Positions 8,511 to 15,226 of a DNA stretch of 37,492 nt are shown here, piece by piece. Below the pieces are notes generated by a model. It was given only the letters and a program-made list of their open reading frames with translations. It was not told the origin of the DNA and made no database searches. The position numbers and the translations under genes are program-made. Origin of the DNA: a virus; IMG/VR virus record IMGVR_UViG_3300034073_001491, positions 1 through 37,492 of that record, one strand, 5' to 3'. How positions within the stretch are numbered: position 1 is the first letter of the stretch; every line of letters starts with the position of its first letter.

Positions 8511-8535
8511 CAGTGATACACCCCTTCTATAGAGT
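8507..8535 (+). promoter_or_regulatory. Strong promoter of the recombination operon
   Basis: A perfect TTGACA at 8507-8512 and TAGAGT at 8530-8535 are separated by 17 bases, the vegetative-sigma pattern with the TAnnnT -10 usual in Actinobacteria. It sits just upstream of the exonuclease gene and overlaps an inverted repeat. Confidence 0.75.
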
Positions 8536-8563
8536 GCCGAGCAATCACTCAACATAGAAGGGG
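8521..8563. promoter_or_regulatory. 10-bp inverted repeat, candidate operator
   Basis: CCCCTTCTAT at 8521-8530 and its exact complement ATAGAAGGGG at 8554-8563 flank a 23-base spacer. The first arm reaches into the -10 element; the second contains the ribosome binding site of the exonuclease gene. The arm spacing (about three helical turns) suits a dimeric repressor. Confidence 0.55.
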
Positions 8564-8568
8564 GCCAC

Positions 8569-9525
8569 ATGGCACTTCATCGGTATCGGATCACTAAACC
8601 CACCCACGGGTCGGGGGACTGGCTTAACGCCCGGTTCTGGGACGAGAAAGGGAACAAGCGGGTATCAGCCTCAGCGGCCGCCGCTATCTACGGGCTTCAC
8701 CCGTTCGTTCCGAAAGACACTTACGCCGCTGAACTTATGTCAGATGTCCCGCCTCAGCCGGTTCCACCGAATGAGGCGATGGAACGAGGCAACCGGCTGG
8801 AAGACCCAATCATGCAGTGGGCATCCGACAGGCTTGCTATCCCGTTCGTCACACCAGATGAAATGTTTGTCGCAGAATCCAAGGGTGGGGCACGAATGAT
8901 TGCCACTCTCGACGGGTTCTACGAAGACGGTGACACACGCAAAGTGCTGGAAATCAAAACCACTACCAAAACATGGGAAGGCGACCTGCCCGACTATTGG
9001 CGCATCCAAGGAATCCAACAGGCCATCTGCGCCGACGTGGAAGAAATCACATGGGCAGTGTTTGACCCGTCAATGAAGTTGCATCTTCATACACAGGTCA
9101 TCACCCCAGCCGAACAAGCAGAACACATCTCTGCTGTCGAACAATGGCTTAACGCTATTGATCTTGGCATGACCCCTAGCGGTGTGCATTGGTCATACGA
9201 AACAATCACGACCCGCTATCCGAAGCCTGAACCAAAGACTGTCGAGTTGCCGGAAGACACGTTGGGGTTGATCGAACAACTCCGCCATGTGAAGTCCGAA
9301 CTTAAGTCATATCAAGAGTTGGAAGACCAGTTGAAGGCTCGCATTTGCGAGTTGATTGGTGATGCCGACACCGCTACCATCAACGGTACGACGGTAGCGA
9401 CGTGGAAGGGGCAGACTCGTGACTCTCTCGACATCAAAGCATTCAAGGCCGCCATGCCTGAGATTGCCCGTCAGTTCAGCAAGCAAGTGACCACACGTAC
9501 ATTCCTAATTAAGGGGAGCAGATAA
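8569..9525 (+). CDS. YqaJ/lambda-type exonuclease
   Basis: A 318-residue protein with start ATG 8569, AGAAGGGGG upstream. It has the PD-(D/E)xK core of the YqaJ/lambda exonuclease family: Glu78 in GNRLEDP, Asp115 in IATLDGF, and Glu128-x-Lys130 in LEIKTTT, with a downstream helix (RIQGIQQAICAD) carrying the family Gln. It would resect double-strand ends 5'-3' and load the annealing protein encoded next. The C-terminal 80 residues form a helical extension. It is the first gene of the operon driven by the promoter at 8507. Confidence 0.85.
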   Translation: MALHRYRITKPTHGSGDWLNARFWDEKGNKRVSASAAAAIYGLHPFVPKDTYAAELMSDVPPQPVPPNEAMERGNRLEDPIMQWASDRLAIPFVTPDEMFVAESKGGARMIATLDGFYEDGDTRKVLEIKTTTKTWEGDLPDYWRIQGIQQAICADVEEITWAVFDPSMKLHLHTQVITPAEQAEHISAVEQWLNAIDLGMTPSGVHWSYETITTRYPKPEPKTVELPEDTLGLIEQLRHVKSELKSYQELEDQLKARICELIGDADTATINGTTVATWKGQTRDSLDIKAFKAAMPEIARQFSKQVTTRTFLIKGSR

Positions 9526-9527
9526 CC

Positions 9528-10190
9528 ATGTCAGAAAATGCAAAGCAACTGTTGGATGTGCTGAAGCACTACGCAGTACCAGACCCGAAAATCGTTGGCA
9601 AACTGCCCAAGGGTGGCCGCCAGTTGGATTTTGTGGGTCATGCCGACATCACCAAAATCCTCATCGAGATCGACCCGAACTGGCGTTGGGTGCCGTGCGG
9701 CTGGGACAACGGCCGACCCGCTATCCACATTCAGAACGGGACAGCAACCATGTGGGGCGAACTTCAACTGCTGGGGCAGGGCCGTCTTGGTGTTGGCTCC
9801 GTGTCGGCAGACAAGGCCGACCTCGACAAGGAACTTGTGTCAGACTTTCTCCGTAATGCCGCCATGCGGTTCGGTATCTGCCTGTCGTTGTGGACAAAGC
9901 AGGAATGGGATGACGTGGATCAGCCGACCCGTCAGGCCGCTCCTCGTACAGCGAAAGCCGCACAGGTGGCGGAGCGTATGGCCGCCCGTGCCGCCGCCTC
10001 GGCAGAGCCACAGCCTTTGACGGAGGAACAGCGAACCCAGTTCATGACTGCGTGTGAGAAGGCTGGGCTCGACCCGGCAACTGTTGCCCGTAATGCTGGT
10101 CTGGATTGGGACAAGCCGATCATGGAAAACGATTTGAATGCGTTGCGTGAAGCGTTTAAGGAACTTAAGACATTTAAGGAAGGTGAGTGA
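9528..10190 (+). CDS. Single-strand annealing protein, Rad52/Sak-like
   Basis: A 220-residue protein with AAGGGGAG before ATG 9528. The N-terminal 130 residues (GRQLDFVGHADITKILIEIDPNW..., then LVSDFLRNAAMRFGICLSLW) match the pattern of Rad52-superfamily annealing proteins common in actinobacterial phages. An Ala-rich linker and a small helical C-terminal domain follow. It is paired with the exonuclease as in Red-type two-component recombination systems. The assignment rests on motif memory and gene pairing; an Erf/RecT-type relative is the alternative. Confidence 0.7.
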   Translation: MSENAKQLLDVLKHYAVPDPKIVGKLPKGGRQLDFVGHADITKILIEIDPNWRWVPCGWDNGRPAIHIQNGTATMWGELQLLGQGRLGVGSVSADKADLDKELVSDFLRNAAMRFGICLSLWTKQEWDDVDQPTRQAAPRTAKAAQVAERMAARAAASAEPQPLTEEQRTQFMTACEKAGLDPATVARNAGLDWDKPIMENDLNALREAFKELKTFKEGE

Positions 10191-10381
10191 TGCCGAACAA
10201 AAGAACCGTAGACCCGACCGCATCTGAGGCGTCGTCGAAGATCATTGGTATCCGTGTGACGGAGACACAGTTGCGTCAGTTGCAGGAGTTGTCGGAGAAG
10301 CGTGGTCAGCGTAGGTCGCAGTTGATTCGTGATCTTGTGGCCCGTGCGTATGACTTTGAGTTTTCACCGGAGCCGTTCTGA
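10190..10381 (+). CDS. Ribbon-helix-helix DNA-binding protein
   Basis: A 63-residue protein. ATG 10190 overlaps the previous TGA (TGATG); GTG 10187 is a less likely start. The core (KIIGIRVTETQLRQLQELS, then RRSQLIRDLVARAYD) is the strand-helix-helix of CopG/Arc-type repressors. It could bind the operator-like repeat at 8521-8563, but nothing in the sequence links the two directly. Confidence 0.7.
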   Translation: MPNKRTVDPTASEASSKIIGIRVTETQLRQLQELSEKRGQRRSQLIRDLVARAYDFEFSPEPF

Positions 10382-10536
10382 TGCCTGACGCTGGAACCAC
10401 CCGTGACCACATCGAGGATTTGATGGGGGAGATTCAACGCTGGCGGGACAAGGTGACTGTGCTTCAGCAGAGGATTGCTGAGTTGACGGCCGAGACTGAG
10501 CGGCTGGCTAGGGAGTTGGCGAGGACTTATGGCTAG
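10381..10536 (+). CDS. Small coiled-coil protein
   Basis: A 51-residue ORF with TGATG coupling to the RHH gene. Heptad-like spacing of Leu/Ile in the second half (VTVLQQRIAELTAETERLAREL) predicts a coiled coil. Overlaps the next small gene by eight bases. Function unknown. Confidence 0.6.
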   Translation: MPDAGTTRDHIEDLMGEIQRWRDKVTVLQQRIAELTAETERLARELARTYG

Positions 10537-10666
10537 GGGTTGTACCTGTTCAAGCCGTTGGTCGTGGGAGCATGGCCCGTGTGACTGGTGCAACGGTCAC
10601 CGTCCGTGTGACTGTGGCGGCGACCATGAAGAGGTTGACCATGACGAGGAAGAAGAAGATGAGTAA
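10529..10666 (+). CDS. Cys-rich protein with acidic tail
   Basis: A 45-residue ORF with Cys pairs CTC, CDWC and CDC plus His residues in the first 32 positions, followed by a nearly pure Asp/Glu tail. It probably binds zinc. It overlaps both neighbours in different frames (start 10529; resolvase starts at 10659), which is typical of coupled phage genes. Confidence 0.5.
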   Translation: MARGCTCSSRWSWEHGPCDWCNGHRPCDCGGDHEEVDHDEEEEDE

Positions 10667-10994
10667 GCAGAGGGCTAAAGGCACTGCCGCAGAAACCGCA
10701 GTCGTCCGATACCTCCGTGACCACGGCTTCCCCCACGCAGAGCGTCGAGCGTTGCACGGCACCGCCGACAAAGGCGACATCACCGGCTGTGGCCCAGTCG
10801 TTTTCGAGGTCAAGAACCACAAACAACTGTCACTGGCTGAATGGGTCAAAGAACTGGAAGCAGAGATGGTGAACGCTGGTGTAGATGTCGGTGCTGTGAT
10901 CGCCAAGAAGCGTGGCACGACCGACCCCGGCGAATGGTACGCAATCCTGCCCACCCGCATCCTTGTCGGGCTGTTGATCGAAGCGGGATACTGA
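10659..10994 (+). CDS. Holliday-junction-resolvase-like nuclease (Hjc type)
   Basis: A 111-residue protein. The start is taken at ATG 10659 (MSKQRAKGTAAE) because upstream codons overlap the Cys-rich gene. It has the PD-(D/E)xK layout of archaeal/phage Hjc-like resolvases: Glu12, Asp40 in DKGDITG, Glu50-Val-Lys52 in FEVKN. It would cut branched DNA left by recombination or replication before packaging. It lies in the recombination operon and couples to the next gene by TGATG. Confidence 0.75.
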   Translation: MSKQRAKGTAAETAVVRYLRDHGFPHAERRALHGTADKGDITGCGPVVFEVKNHKQLSLAEWVKELEAEMVNAGVDVGAVIAKKRGTTDPGEWYAILPTRILVGLLIEAGY

Positions 10995-11329
10995 TGCGTC
11001 GATATAACAAGCCGCTGGTTCACAGCATCGGCGGCTACGACCGTGGCTGTCGTTGCGATATCTGCCGTAAGGCTAAGAGCATCGCACGGCTGGCTGGTCG
11101 TCCTCGACCGTCGAAACTGAAACTCCCGTACGAACCGCTGGTTGCGGCGTTGGAACGGACAGGCCAGTTGCAGAACCTTGACCCGCATCGTCTCTACAGT
11201 TGGCGCAAGGCTGGTGGTATTCAGGTGTATTACGCCGATCAGTGGGCGATCAAGTTCGGGTTTCACCCTGCCCAGATTTGGGGTATGGACTTTTACGAAG
11301 GATGCTTCGATGGGGAAGAAACCATTTGA
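10994..11329 (+). CDS. Putative DNA-binding protein with CRCDIC motif
   Basis: A 111-residue protein with the start ATG overlapping the resolvase stop. The N-terminus carries GYDRGCRCDICRKAKS, a Cys motif recurring in actinobacterial phage proteins. The C-terminal half (LYSWRKAGGIQVYYADQWAIKFGFHPAQIWG) looks like a helix-turn-helix. A regulatory or DNA-processing role is plausible; no specific family. Confidence 0.6.
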   Translation: MRRYNKPLVHSIGGYDRGCRCDICRKAKSIARLAGRPRPSKLKLPYEPLVAALERTGQLQNLDPHRLYSWRKAGGIQVYYADQWAIKFGFHPAQIWGMDFYEGCFDGEETI

Positions 11330-11726
11330 CTCTGACCTGTACGACGCTGATGATGATGCAAAATATCTCATCATCGACTGGTTGTTCAGTGAAGATTTTT
11401 ATGCGTGGGTGAACCCCGACAAATACGGGATCGATGTCCTTGCTATGAGGAACATGGAACACTACGGCTTTGAAGTTGAAGTGAAACACAACTGGTCAGG
11501 CAGAAAGTTTCCTTATGACACAGTTCATTTCTCTGCACGGAAACAAAAGTTCATCGCACCGGGTCATTACTTCACGATGCTCAACGACGACAGATCGTGT
11601 GTGTTGGTAGTTGATGATGACACGATGGCTTCGGCTCGGGTTGTAAGTAAGAACACTAAATACACAACCGCTGAACAGTTTCTTGAGGTGTCTGTTCGGC
11701 ATTGTCCGGTGTTCCGACTAGACTGA
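11310..11726 (+). CDS. Nuclease-like protein of unknown function
   Basis: A 138-residue protein; the real start is ATG 11310 (MGKKPFDSDLYDADDD), inside the end of the previous gene, rather than a far upstream codon. GIDVLAMRNMEHYGFEVEVKHNW (split here as Asp42 then Glu57-Val-Lys59) resembles a PD-(D/E)xK catalytic core followed by a beta strand. Position beside the resolvase and annealing protein supports DNA metabolism. It may be a recombination-associated endonuclease or only a structural relative. Confidence 0.55.
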   Translation: MGKKPFDSDLYDADDDAKYLIIDWLFSEDFYAWVNPDKYGIDVLAMRNMEHYGFEVEVKHNWSGRKFPYDTVHFSARKQKFIAPGHYFTMLNDDRSCVLVVDDDTMASARVVSKNTKYTTAEQFLEVSVRHCPVFRLD

Positions 11727-11800
11727 CACGAACCGTTTCACAAAACCTTTGGAGGTCTATGCCCCCTACCTAGTCATGTCCCCCGTCAAAGGAGAAACCC

Positions 11801-12265
11801 TTGCGAAAACTTGCAACCGCAACCATTCTGTCCCTGTCCACCCTCATCGTGTCGGCCCCGGCTCAGGCCCACCACAACCACGATCTTGATATGAGCCGCA
11901 AGAAGTACGGCGCAATCATGCCCGACGCTTACTACGACATCCTTGGCACCTGTGAAACCGGGCTCCCCGGCACCCGACGACCCAACTGGGACCACTCCAC
12001 CCGCAATTACACAGGCGGTCTAGGCATCCACCGTCAAACTTTCCGCCGCTGGTCGAAGTACCACTCCGCCAAAGGTCTAACCCCCCGCCAGCAGATCAGG
12101 GTTGCCGATGCAATCGCCTTTTCGTCTTACGTCACCAAGCACGGCGAACTGGTGTGGAGAGTTGGCCCGTGGGGGTGGGCTTGCCTGAAGCAAACCAAGA
12201 TTCTCCAGCGGTACATCTGTATCTCCCGCCACCCGAAAGTTCAGAAGTGGAAACGAGGATGCTAA
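11801..12265 (+). CDS. Secreted Rpf-like muralytic protein
   Basis: A 154-residue protein with a TTG start and AAAGGAGAAA at a good distance. A signal peptide (MRKLATATILSLSTLIVSAP then AQA) is cleaved near residue 23. The mature part follows the resuscitation-promoting-factor/transglycosylase-like fold: ILGTCETG with the likely catalytic Glu52, then TGGLGI, an aromatic segment, QQIRVADAIAF and WGWACL. Rpf enzymes cleave actinobacterial peptidoglycan outside the cell. It lies in the early module, not in the lysis cassette. A lysozyme-like superinfection or cell-wall-remodelling role is possible. Confidence 0.75.
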   Translation: MRKLATATILSLSTLIVSAPAQAHHNHDLDMSRKKYGAIMPDAYYDILGTCETGLPGTRRPNWDHSTRNYTGGLGIHRQTFRRWSKYHSAKGLTPRQQIRVADAIAFSSYVTKHGELVWRVGPWGWACLKQTKILQRYICISRHPKVQKWKRGC

Positions 12266-12275
12266 TGTCCGACCC

Positions 12276-12701
12276 GTGGGGGAAGCCTTCACATACCGGG
12301 ACACAGCCCGATTCTGGCGACGAGTTATGGTCGGTCTACCATCCGACTGTTGGGAATGGCAAGGCTCCCGCCGATCCGACGGCTACGGACAGGTCTATGT
12401 CGCAGGGAAACACCGGGCCACACACCGCCTGTCGTTTTACCTGTCGAACCTGTTTTGGCCCCCTGTGGTACGCCACCGTTGCGACAACCCTCGGTGTTGC
12501 AATCCTCATCACCTAGAAGCAGGCACTCAGTCAGACAACATGAAAGATGTCGTCGAACGAGGCCGCCACTATTACGCCACCCGAACCCACTGCCCCTACG
12601 GACATGAATACACACCAGAGAACACCTATACTCGCCCCTCCGGTGGGCGTGAGTGCCGACAATGCAGGAGGGAGAGACCGACCCGTGACAAAGAAAGTTG
12701 A
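12276..12701 (+). CDS. HNH endonuclease
   Basis: A 141-residue protein with GTG start at 12276. It has the phage HNH_3-type pattern: CWEWQG, GYGQVYV, THRLSFYL, then VRHRCDNPRCCNPHHL carrying the HNH His/Asn residues and Cys pairs, followed by QSDNMKD. A C-terminal zinc module (CPYGHEYTPENTY..., CRQCRRER) matches the frequent DNA-binding tail. It may be a homing endonuclease or a packaging/recombination nicking enzyme; the latter usually lies beside terminase, so free-standing homing type is favoured. Confidence 0.85.
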   Translation: MGEAFTYRDTARFWRRVMVGLPSDCWEWQGSRRSDGYGQVYVAGKHRATHRLSFYLSNLFWPPVVRHRCDNPRCCNPHHLEAGTQSDNMKDVVERGRHYYATRTHCPYGHEYTPENTYTRPSGGRECRQCRRERPTRDKES

Positions 12702-12834
12702 ATGGTACTGCGACCGTTGCCGTATCGTACTTACGACATACGTTTCTCTGTCCAGTATTCCGACACACCCCTGTGCTAGGAAAGCCAACAAAACAATCCC
12801 ATTACAAAAGAAAGAAGGGAACACCCATGAGTAA
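12685..12834 (+). CDS. Small Cys/His zinc protein
   Basis: A 49-residue ORF starting GTG 12685, with GGAGGGAGAG upstream, overlapping the HNH end and the SSB start in other frames. Pattern WYCDRCRIVL...PTHPCARKAN suggests one zinc site. Similar short proteins occur in actinobacterial phages. Function unknown. Confidence 0.5.
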   Translation: MTKKVEWYCDRCRIVLTTYVSLSSIPTHPCARKANKTIPLQKKEGNTHE

Positions 12835-13231
12835 TCACATCACAATCCACGGCAACATCGGCCAAGAACCAGAGTTGCGGTTCACCCAGTCAGGCATGGC
12901 GATCATCGAGTTCAGCGTCGGTGACACCTACGGCAAGGACGACAAGAAGAAGACCACATGGCACAACGTCGTAGCGTTCGGCCGATTGGCTGAGAACTTC
13001 GCCGCATCTGCCGCCAAGGGCAACAGCGTCATCGTGTCGGGCCGCTATGAGGTGGAGGAATACACCAAGAAGGACGGAACCAAAGGAAAGTCGGTCAAGG
13101 TTGTGGCTGATGAGATCGGTATGTCGCTCCGCTGGGACCGCTGGGTGAAGGACCAGACTGAGCAGGTCATGGCGAAGATTGGCAACGTGTTCCCGAACGC
13201 ACGTCAGGTCGATCAGTTCGAGGAGTTCTGA
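12827..13231 (+). CDS. ssb: Single-stranded DNA-binding protein
   Basis: A 134-residue protein; ATG 12827 preceded by AGAAGGGA. The OB fold is plain: ITIHGNIGQEPELRFTQSG, then WHNVVAFGRLAENFA, KGNSVIVSGRYEVEEY and KGKSVKVVADEIG. It ends with the acidic, Phe-tipped tail FEEF that docks partner proteins. It coats single-stranded DNA during replication and recombination. TGATG coupling links it to the next gene. Confidence 0.93.
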   Translation: MSNHITIHGNIGQEPELRFTQSGMAIIEFSVGDTYGKDDKKKTTWHNVVAFGRLAENFAASAAKGNSVIVSGRYEVEEYTKKDGTKGKSVKVVADEIGMSLRWDRWVKDQTEQVMAKIGNVFPNARQVDQFEEF

Positions 13232-13473
13232 TGGACTTGTCGAAGATTGACTTCGACACATGGATGGAGTGGGGTCTACAGCGGGGGTTCGTTGGGCCTC
13301 CGGTGTGCGCTACCCACGACGGTATCCCCATGTCTAAAGCCGAAGAGCAACAGACCGAGGAGTTCGACGACGTGTGTATCCATGTCATAAGGCCGTACCG
13401 TTCACAGGAAGAACGTAAAGCGGTCGAGGCTAATCACCCTGCAACAAAGTTCCGCAACCCGCTTGTGTCGTGA
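13231..13473 (+). CDS. Conserved actinophage-type hypothetical protein
   Basis: An 80-residue protein coupled by TGATG to ssb. Core pattern WMEWGLQRGFVGPPVCATHDG..., followed by FDDVCIHVIRPY, belongs to a type of small protein repeatedly found in actinobacterial phages; two Cys and two His could bind a metal. No function known. Confidence 0.7.
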   Translation: MDLSKIDFDTWMEWGLQRGFVGPPVCATHDGIPMSKAEEQQTEEFDDVCIHVIRPYRSQEERKAVEANHPATKFRNPLVS

Positions 13474-13652
13474 CGTTTGAGTTCACACGAGCACACCCTG
13501 ACTGTGTTCACTGCGGTGAGATCGACAGGGCAATGACGGTCTGGGATCAAAGTGTTCACGACACCTGCCCATGTGTGTGCCATGCGCATCGGACAACGAA
13601 AGCACAGTTGGAACGTAAGTCAGCAAAGAGGGGGCGACGTAAGAATGCCTAG
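13470..13652 (+). CDS. Small Cys/His-rich protein
   Basis: A 60-residue ORF with GTG 13470 overlapping the previous TGA (GTGA). Contains HPDCVHCGE and DTCPCVCHAH, enough ligands for one zinc site, and a strongly basic C-terminus (KSAKRGRRKNA). Overlaps the whiB start by eight bases. May bind nucleic acid. Confidence 0.55.
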   Translation: MTFEFTRAHPDCVHCGEIDRAMTVWDQSVHDTCPCVCHAHRTTKAQLERKSAKRGRRKNA

Positions 13653-13908
13653 TTGGTTTGATCGGGCTGAATGTAGAAACGTCAAAGACATCAGCATTTT
13701 TTTCCCTGATGCTGAGTCTGTCCAACTTGGCCCGCACGTGTGGAGCAAGGCACGAGCGTTCTGTTCCAGATGCCCGGTCTCTCGTGAATGTCTGGAGTTT
13801 CAGATGCCGTTCGAGGAGAAGACGGGCAGACGTGACGGTATGTGGGGTGGCTTAAGTCCGAAGGAGCGGGACCAGTTGGCTCGGGAAAGAATGAGACCCC
13901 GACTGTAG
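13645..13908 (+). CDS. WhiB-family iron-sulfur regulator
   Basis: An 87-residue protein with start ATG 13645 (MPSWFDRAEC). It has all four cluster cysteines: Cys10, Cys40, Cys43 and Cys49 (ARAFCSRCPVSRECL), and the family turn GMWGG at residues 65-69, then a basic C-terminus. WhiB proteins are restricted to Actinobacteria and their phages and bind a 4Fe-4S cluster while contacting the host sigma factor. Phage versions can repress host whiB genes and contribute to superinfection exclusion. It is the last gene of the operon, before the hairpin at 13897. Confidence 0.92.
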   Translation: MPSWFDRAECRNVKDISIFFPDAESVQLGPHVWSKARAFCSRCPVSRECLEFQMPFEEKTGRRDGMWGGLSPKERDQLARERMRPRL

Positions 13909-13932
13909 GGAAGGGGAAACCTACAGCCGGGG
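13897..13932. terminator. Hairpin between convergent operons
   Basis: CCCCGACTGTAGG (13897-13909) can pair with CCTACAGCCGGGG (13920-13932) with one mismatch around a 10-base loop. The whiB stop codon lies inside the first arm. No T-run follows on either strand, so it may act as an intrinsic terminator of the actinobacterial type lacking a U-tract, or as mRNA 3'-end protection. Confidence 0.65.
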
Positions 13933-13954
13933 CTCGATCTGAGCGTAGCAGATG

Positions 13955-14143
13955 CTACTCGATTTTGTGTATCTGGTAGTCGGATTGCCATGCCAGTGAT
14001 GACAGCAGGGCTGTGCTGTTGGCTTGGTCGTAAGACCGGAACACTTGGGCAAGGTGGGGTTGTTTTGTCCAGCGCCACCCGTTCTGTTGGCAGTAGCGGT
14101 AGTAGCGGAGCGGGTGCCCGTTCAGGGTGGTGAACACGATCAC
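13955..14143 (-). CDS. Small hypothetical protein, start uncertain
   Basis: The C-terminal 60 residues (IVFTTLNGHPLRYYRYCQQNG, ending SDYQIHKIE) look protein-like. The frame extends upstream to 14329, but that part overlaps the more convincing zinc-ribbon gene at 14173-14358, so GTG 14143 is chosen. No good Shine-Dalgarno sequence supports any start. Last gene of the minus-strand cluster. Confidence 0.45.
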   Translation of the reverse strand: MIVFTTLNGHPLRYYRYCQQNGWRWTKQPHLAQVFRSYDQANSTALLSSLAWQSDYQIHKIE

Positions 14144-14172
14144 CCAGCGTTCTGTCTTTGGTGGTGGTTCTT

Positions 14173-14358
14173 TTAGAAGCCGACGTGCCAGTAGTCGGTG
14201 TTGATACCGGAGCACTCTGGGCAGATGTCTCCGCCTCGCTGCCGTCGCCATTGGTTTCCCCTTGCCTGTTTCCAGATGTGCCGTTCTGACCTGCCTGTGA
14301 AGTGGTCGATGCGGCCGCAGTTGTCGCATCGTATCCTGTATTCAGGGAAGATCGCCAT
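14173..14358 (-). CDS. Zinc-ribbon protein
   Basis: A 61-residue protein with CDNCGRIDHF near residue 12 and CPEC near residue 47, plus basic residues between, a zinc-ribbon layout. Start ATG 14358; ribosome binding site weak (AAGGCT). Function unknown. Confidence 0.6.
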   Translation of the reverse strand: MAIFPEYRIRCDNCGRIDHFTGRSERHIWKQARGNQWRRQRGGDICPECSGINTDYWHVGF

Positions 14359-14364
14359 GGTTGT

Positions 14365-14646
14365 TTAGCCTTGCGCCCCGTTCTTAAGAAAGGGGTAGAG
14401 GACGAGCCCTGCGATGCCGACGATCACGAACGAGATAACGTGTCCTGCTGTCACGGCGGAGCCGATGAGCAGTGCGATGCCTGTCATGGCTCGGAGCCTG
14501 TCGTGGTTCCTGGGGTGGTTCAGCCCTCGTCGCTGTCTGACCATCGCCTTGCGGTAGGCGAGGCTGTCACGTCCGTCGGGGTGTTGGTCGAGCCATGCCA
14601 TGACGGCCGGGTGGTTCGGGTTCCAGTGTTCACGGTAGCGGTTCAT
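14365..14646 (-). CDS. Small membrane protein
   Basis: A 93-residue protein. ATG 14646 overlaps the upstream gene's TGA (ATGA). The first 50 residues are basic and soluble (MNRYREHWNPNHPAVMAWLD). Two hydrophobic stretches follow at about residues 53-67 and 69-87 (ISFVIVGIAGLVLYPFL). A holin-like or membrane-associated host-modifying role is possible; nothing decides. The longer upstream frame is ignored because it covers two better genes. Confidence 0.6.
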   Translation of the reverse strand: MNRYREHWNPNHPAVMAWLDQHPDGRDSLAYRKAMVRQRRGLNHPRNHDRLRAMTGIALLIGSAVTAGHVISFVIVGIAGLVLYPFLKNGAQG

Positions 14647-14843
14647 GCTGTGATCTCTTTCATTGTGCGTACCCAGTTGTTGATTTGTTCCACGATGTCG
14701 TCGAACGATTCTCCAAATGGGTACTCTGTGCCGAACAGGTCTAAGATTTCTTCTGGTGTTTCGCATGATAGGAACAGGGCAAGGTCGTTGCCTGCGTTGC
14801 GGAACTGTTCTGCCAGTTGCAACAGTTGTTCTTTCTGGTTCAT
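14643..14843 (-). CDS. Small acidic helical protein
   Basis: A 66-residue acidic, all-helical looking protein (QLLQLAEQFRNAGNDLALFL..., IVEQINNWVRTMKEI). Start ATG 14843 and stop both overlap neighbours by ATGA, so it belongs to a tightly coupled operon. No family recognised. Confidence 0.6.
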   Translation of the reverse strand: MNQKEQLLQLAEQFRNAGNDLALFLSCETPEEILDLFGTEYPFGESFDDIVEQINNWVRTMKEITA

Positions 14844-14980
14844 GCTGTCTCGCTTTCTGTATCTGTGACGTACACAGAGATGATGTTTTCGTCGGGTTCA
14901 CAGTCCAGTAGGGCTGTCCAGTCCCATTTGTCGGGGTTGTACGGTGTCTCGATAACGAGTGTGATGGTGTAGCGGTTCAT
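14840..14980 (-). CDS. Small beta-rich hypothetical protein
   Basis: A 46-residue ORF (MNRYTITLVIETPYNPDKWD...) with a strong ribosome binding site AAGGAGAACCA before ATG 14980. It is coupled by ATGA on both sides. The 18 bases covering this ribosome binding site are identical to those before the major capsid gene at 33600. Function unknown. Confidence 0.6.
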   Translation of the reverse strand: MNRYTITLVIETPYNPDKWDWTALLDCEPDENIISVYVTDTESETA

Positions 14981-15093
14981 TGGTTCTCCTTAAGAAAGCA
15001 TTCGGGACAAATTGGTTGAGCCATGTACCAACAGGCTTCGGTCTCTGATGTCTGGCTCTGGCATCGTTCGCACGTCACCGTTTCAGTGTCCAT
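14977..15093 (-). CDS. Minimal zinc ribbon
   Basis: A 38-residue ORF (MDTETVTCERCQSQ..., PICPECFLKENQ): CERC and CPEC about 20 residues apart form a minimal zinc ribbon. ATG 15093 is preceded by AAAGAGGA. The frame stays open further upstream, but the gene at 15083-15226 covers that part. Confidence 0.6.
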   Translation of the reverse strand: MDTETVTCERCQSQTSETEACWYMAQPICPECFLKENQ

Positions 15094-15226
15094 TGCGGTC
15101 CTCTTTCTCCAGTTGTACGTCGTCGTAGCCTTCTCGTACCCAGCGTTGGTACGCCTGCTCTGCTTCTTGCTGTGTCTGGTAGTTGTCGTCGATGCCGCCA
15201 ACCCAGACTGTCCATGTGGTACTCAT
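15083..15226 (-). CDS. Small hypothetical protein
   Basis: A 47-residue ORF (MSTTWTVWVGGIDDNYQTQQ...) that looks like a compact beta-beta-alpha unit: WTVWVGGID, then a helix rich in Gln/Glu (EAEQAYQRWV). ATG 15226 overlaps the upstream stop by ATGA. No function known. Confidence 0.55.
   Translation of the reverse strand: MSTTWTVWVGGIDDNYQTQQEAEQAYQRWVREGYDDVQLEKEDRNGH

Noticed and set aside
12154-12516. ORF overlapping the HNH gene, including an ATG at 12265 in TAATG context
   Set aside because: The coupled ATG is tempting, but the product has no family features while the overlapping frame is a clear HNH nuclease.
14302-14868. Plus-strand ORF opposite the minus cluster
   Set aside because: It covers four minus-strand genes that have ATGA couplings and ribosome binding sites; the product is Cys/Ser/Val-rich without family features.
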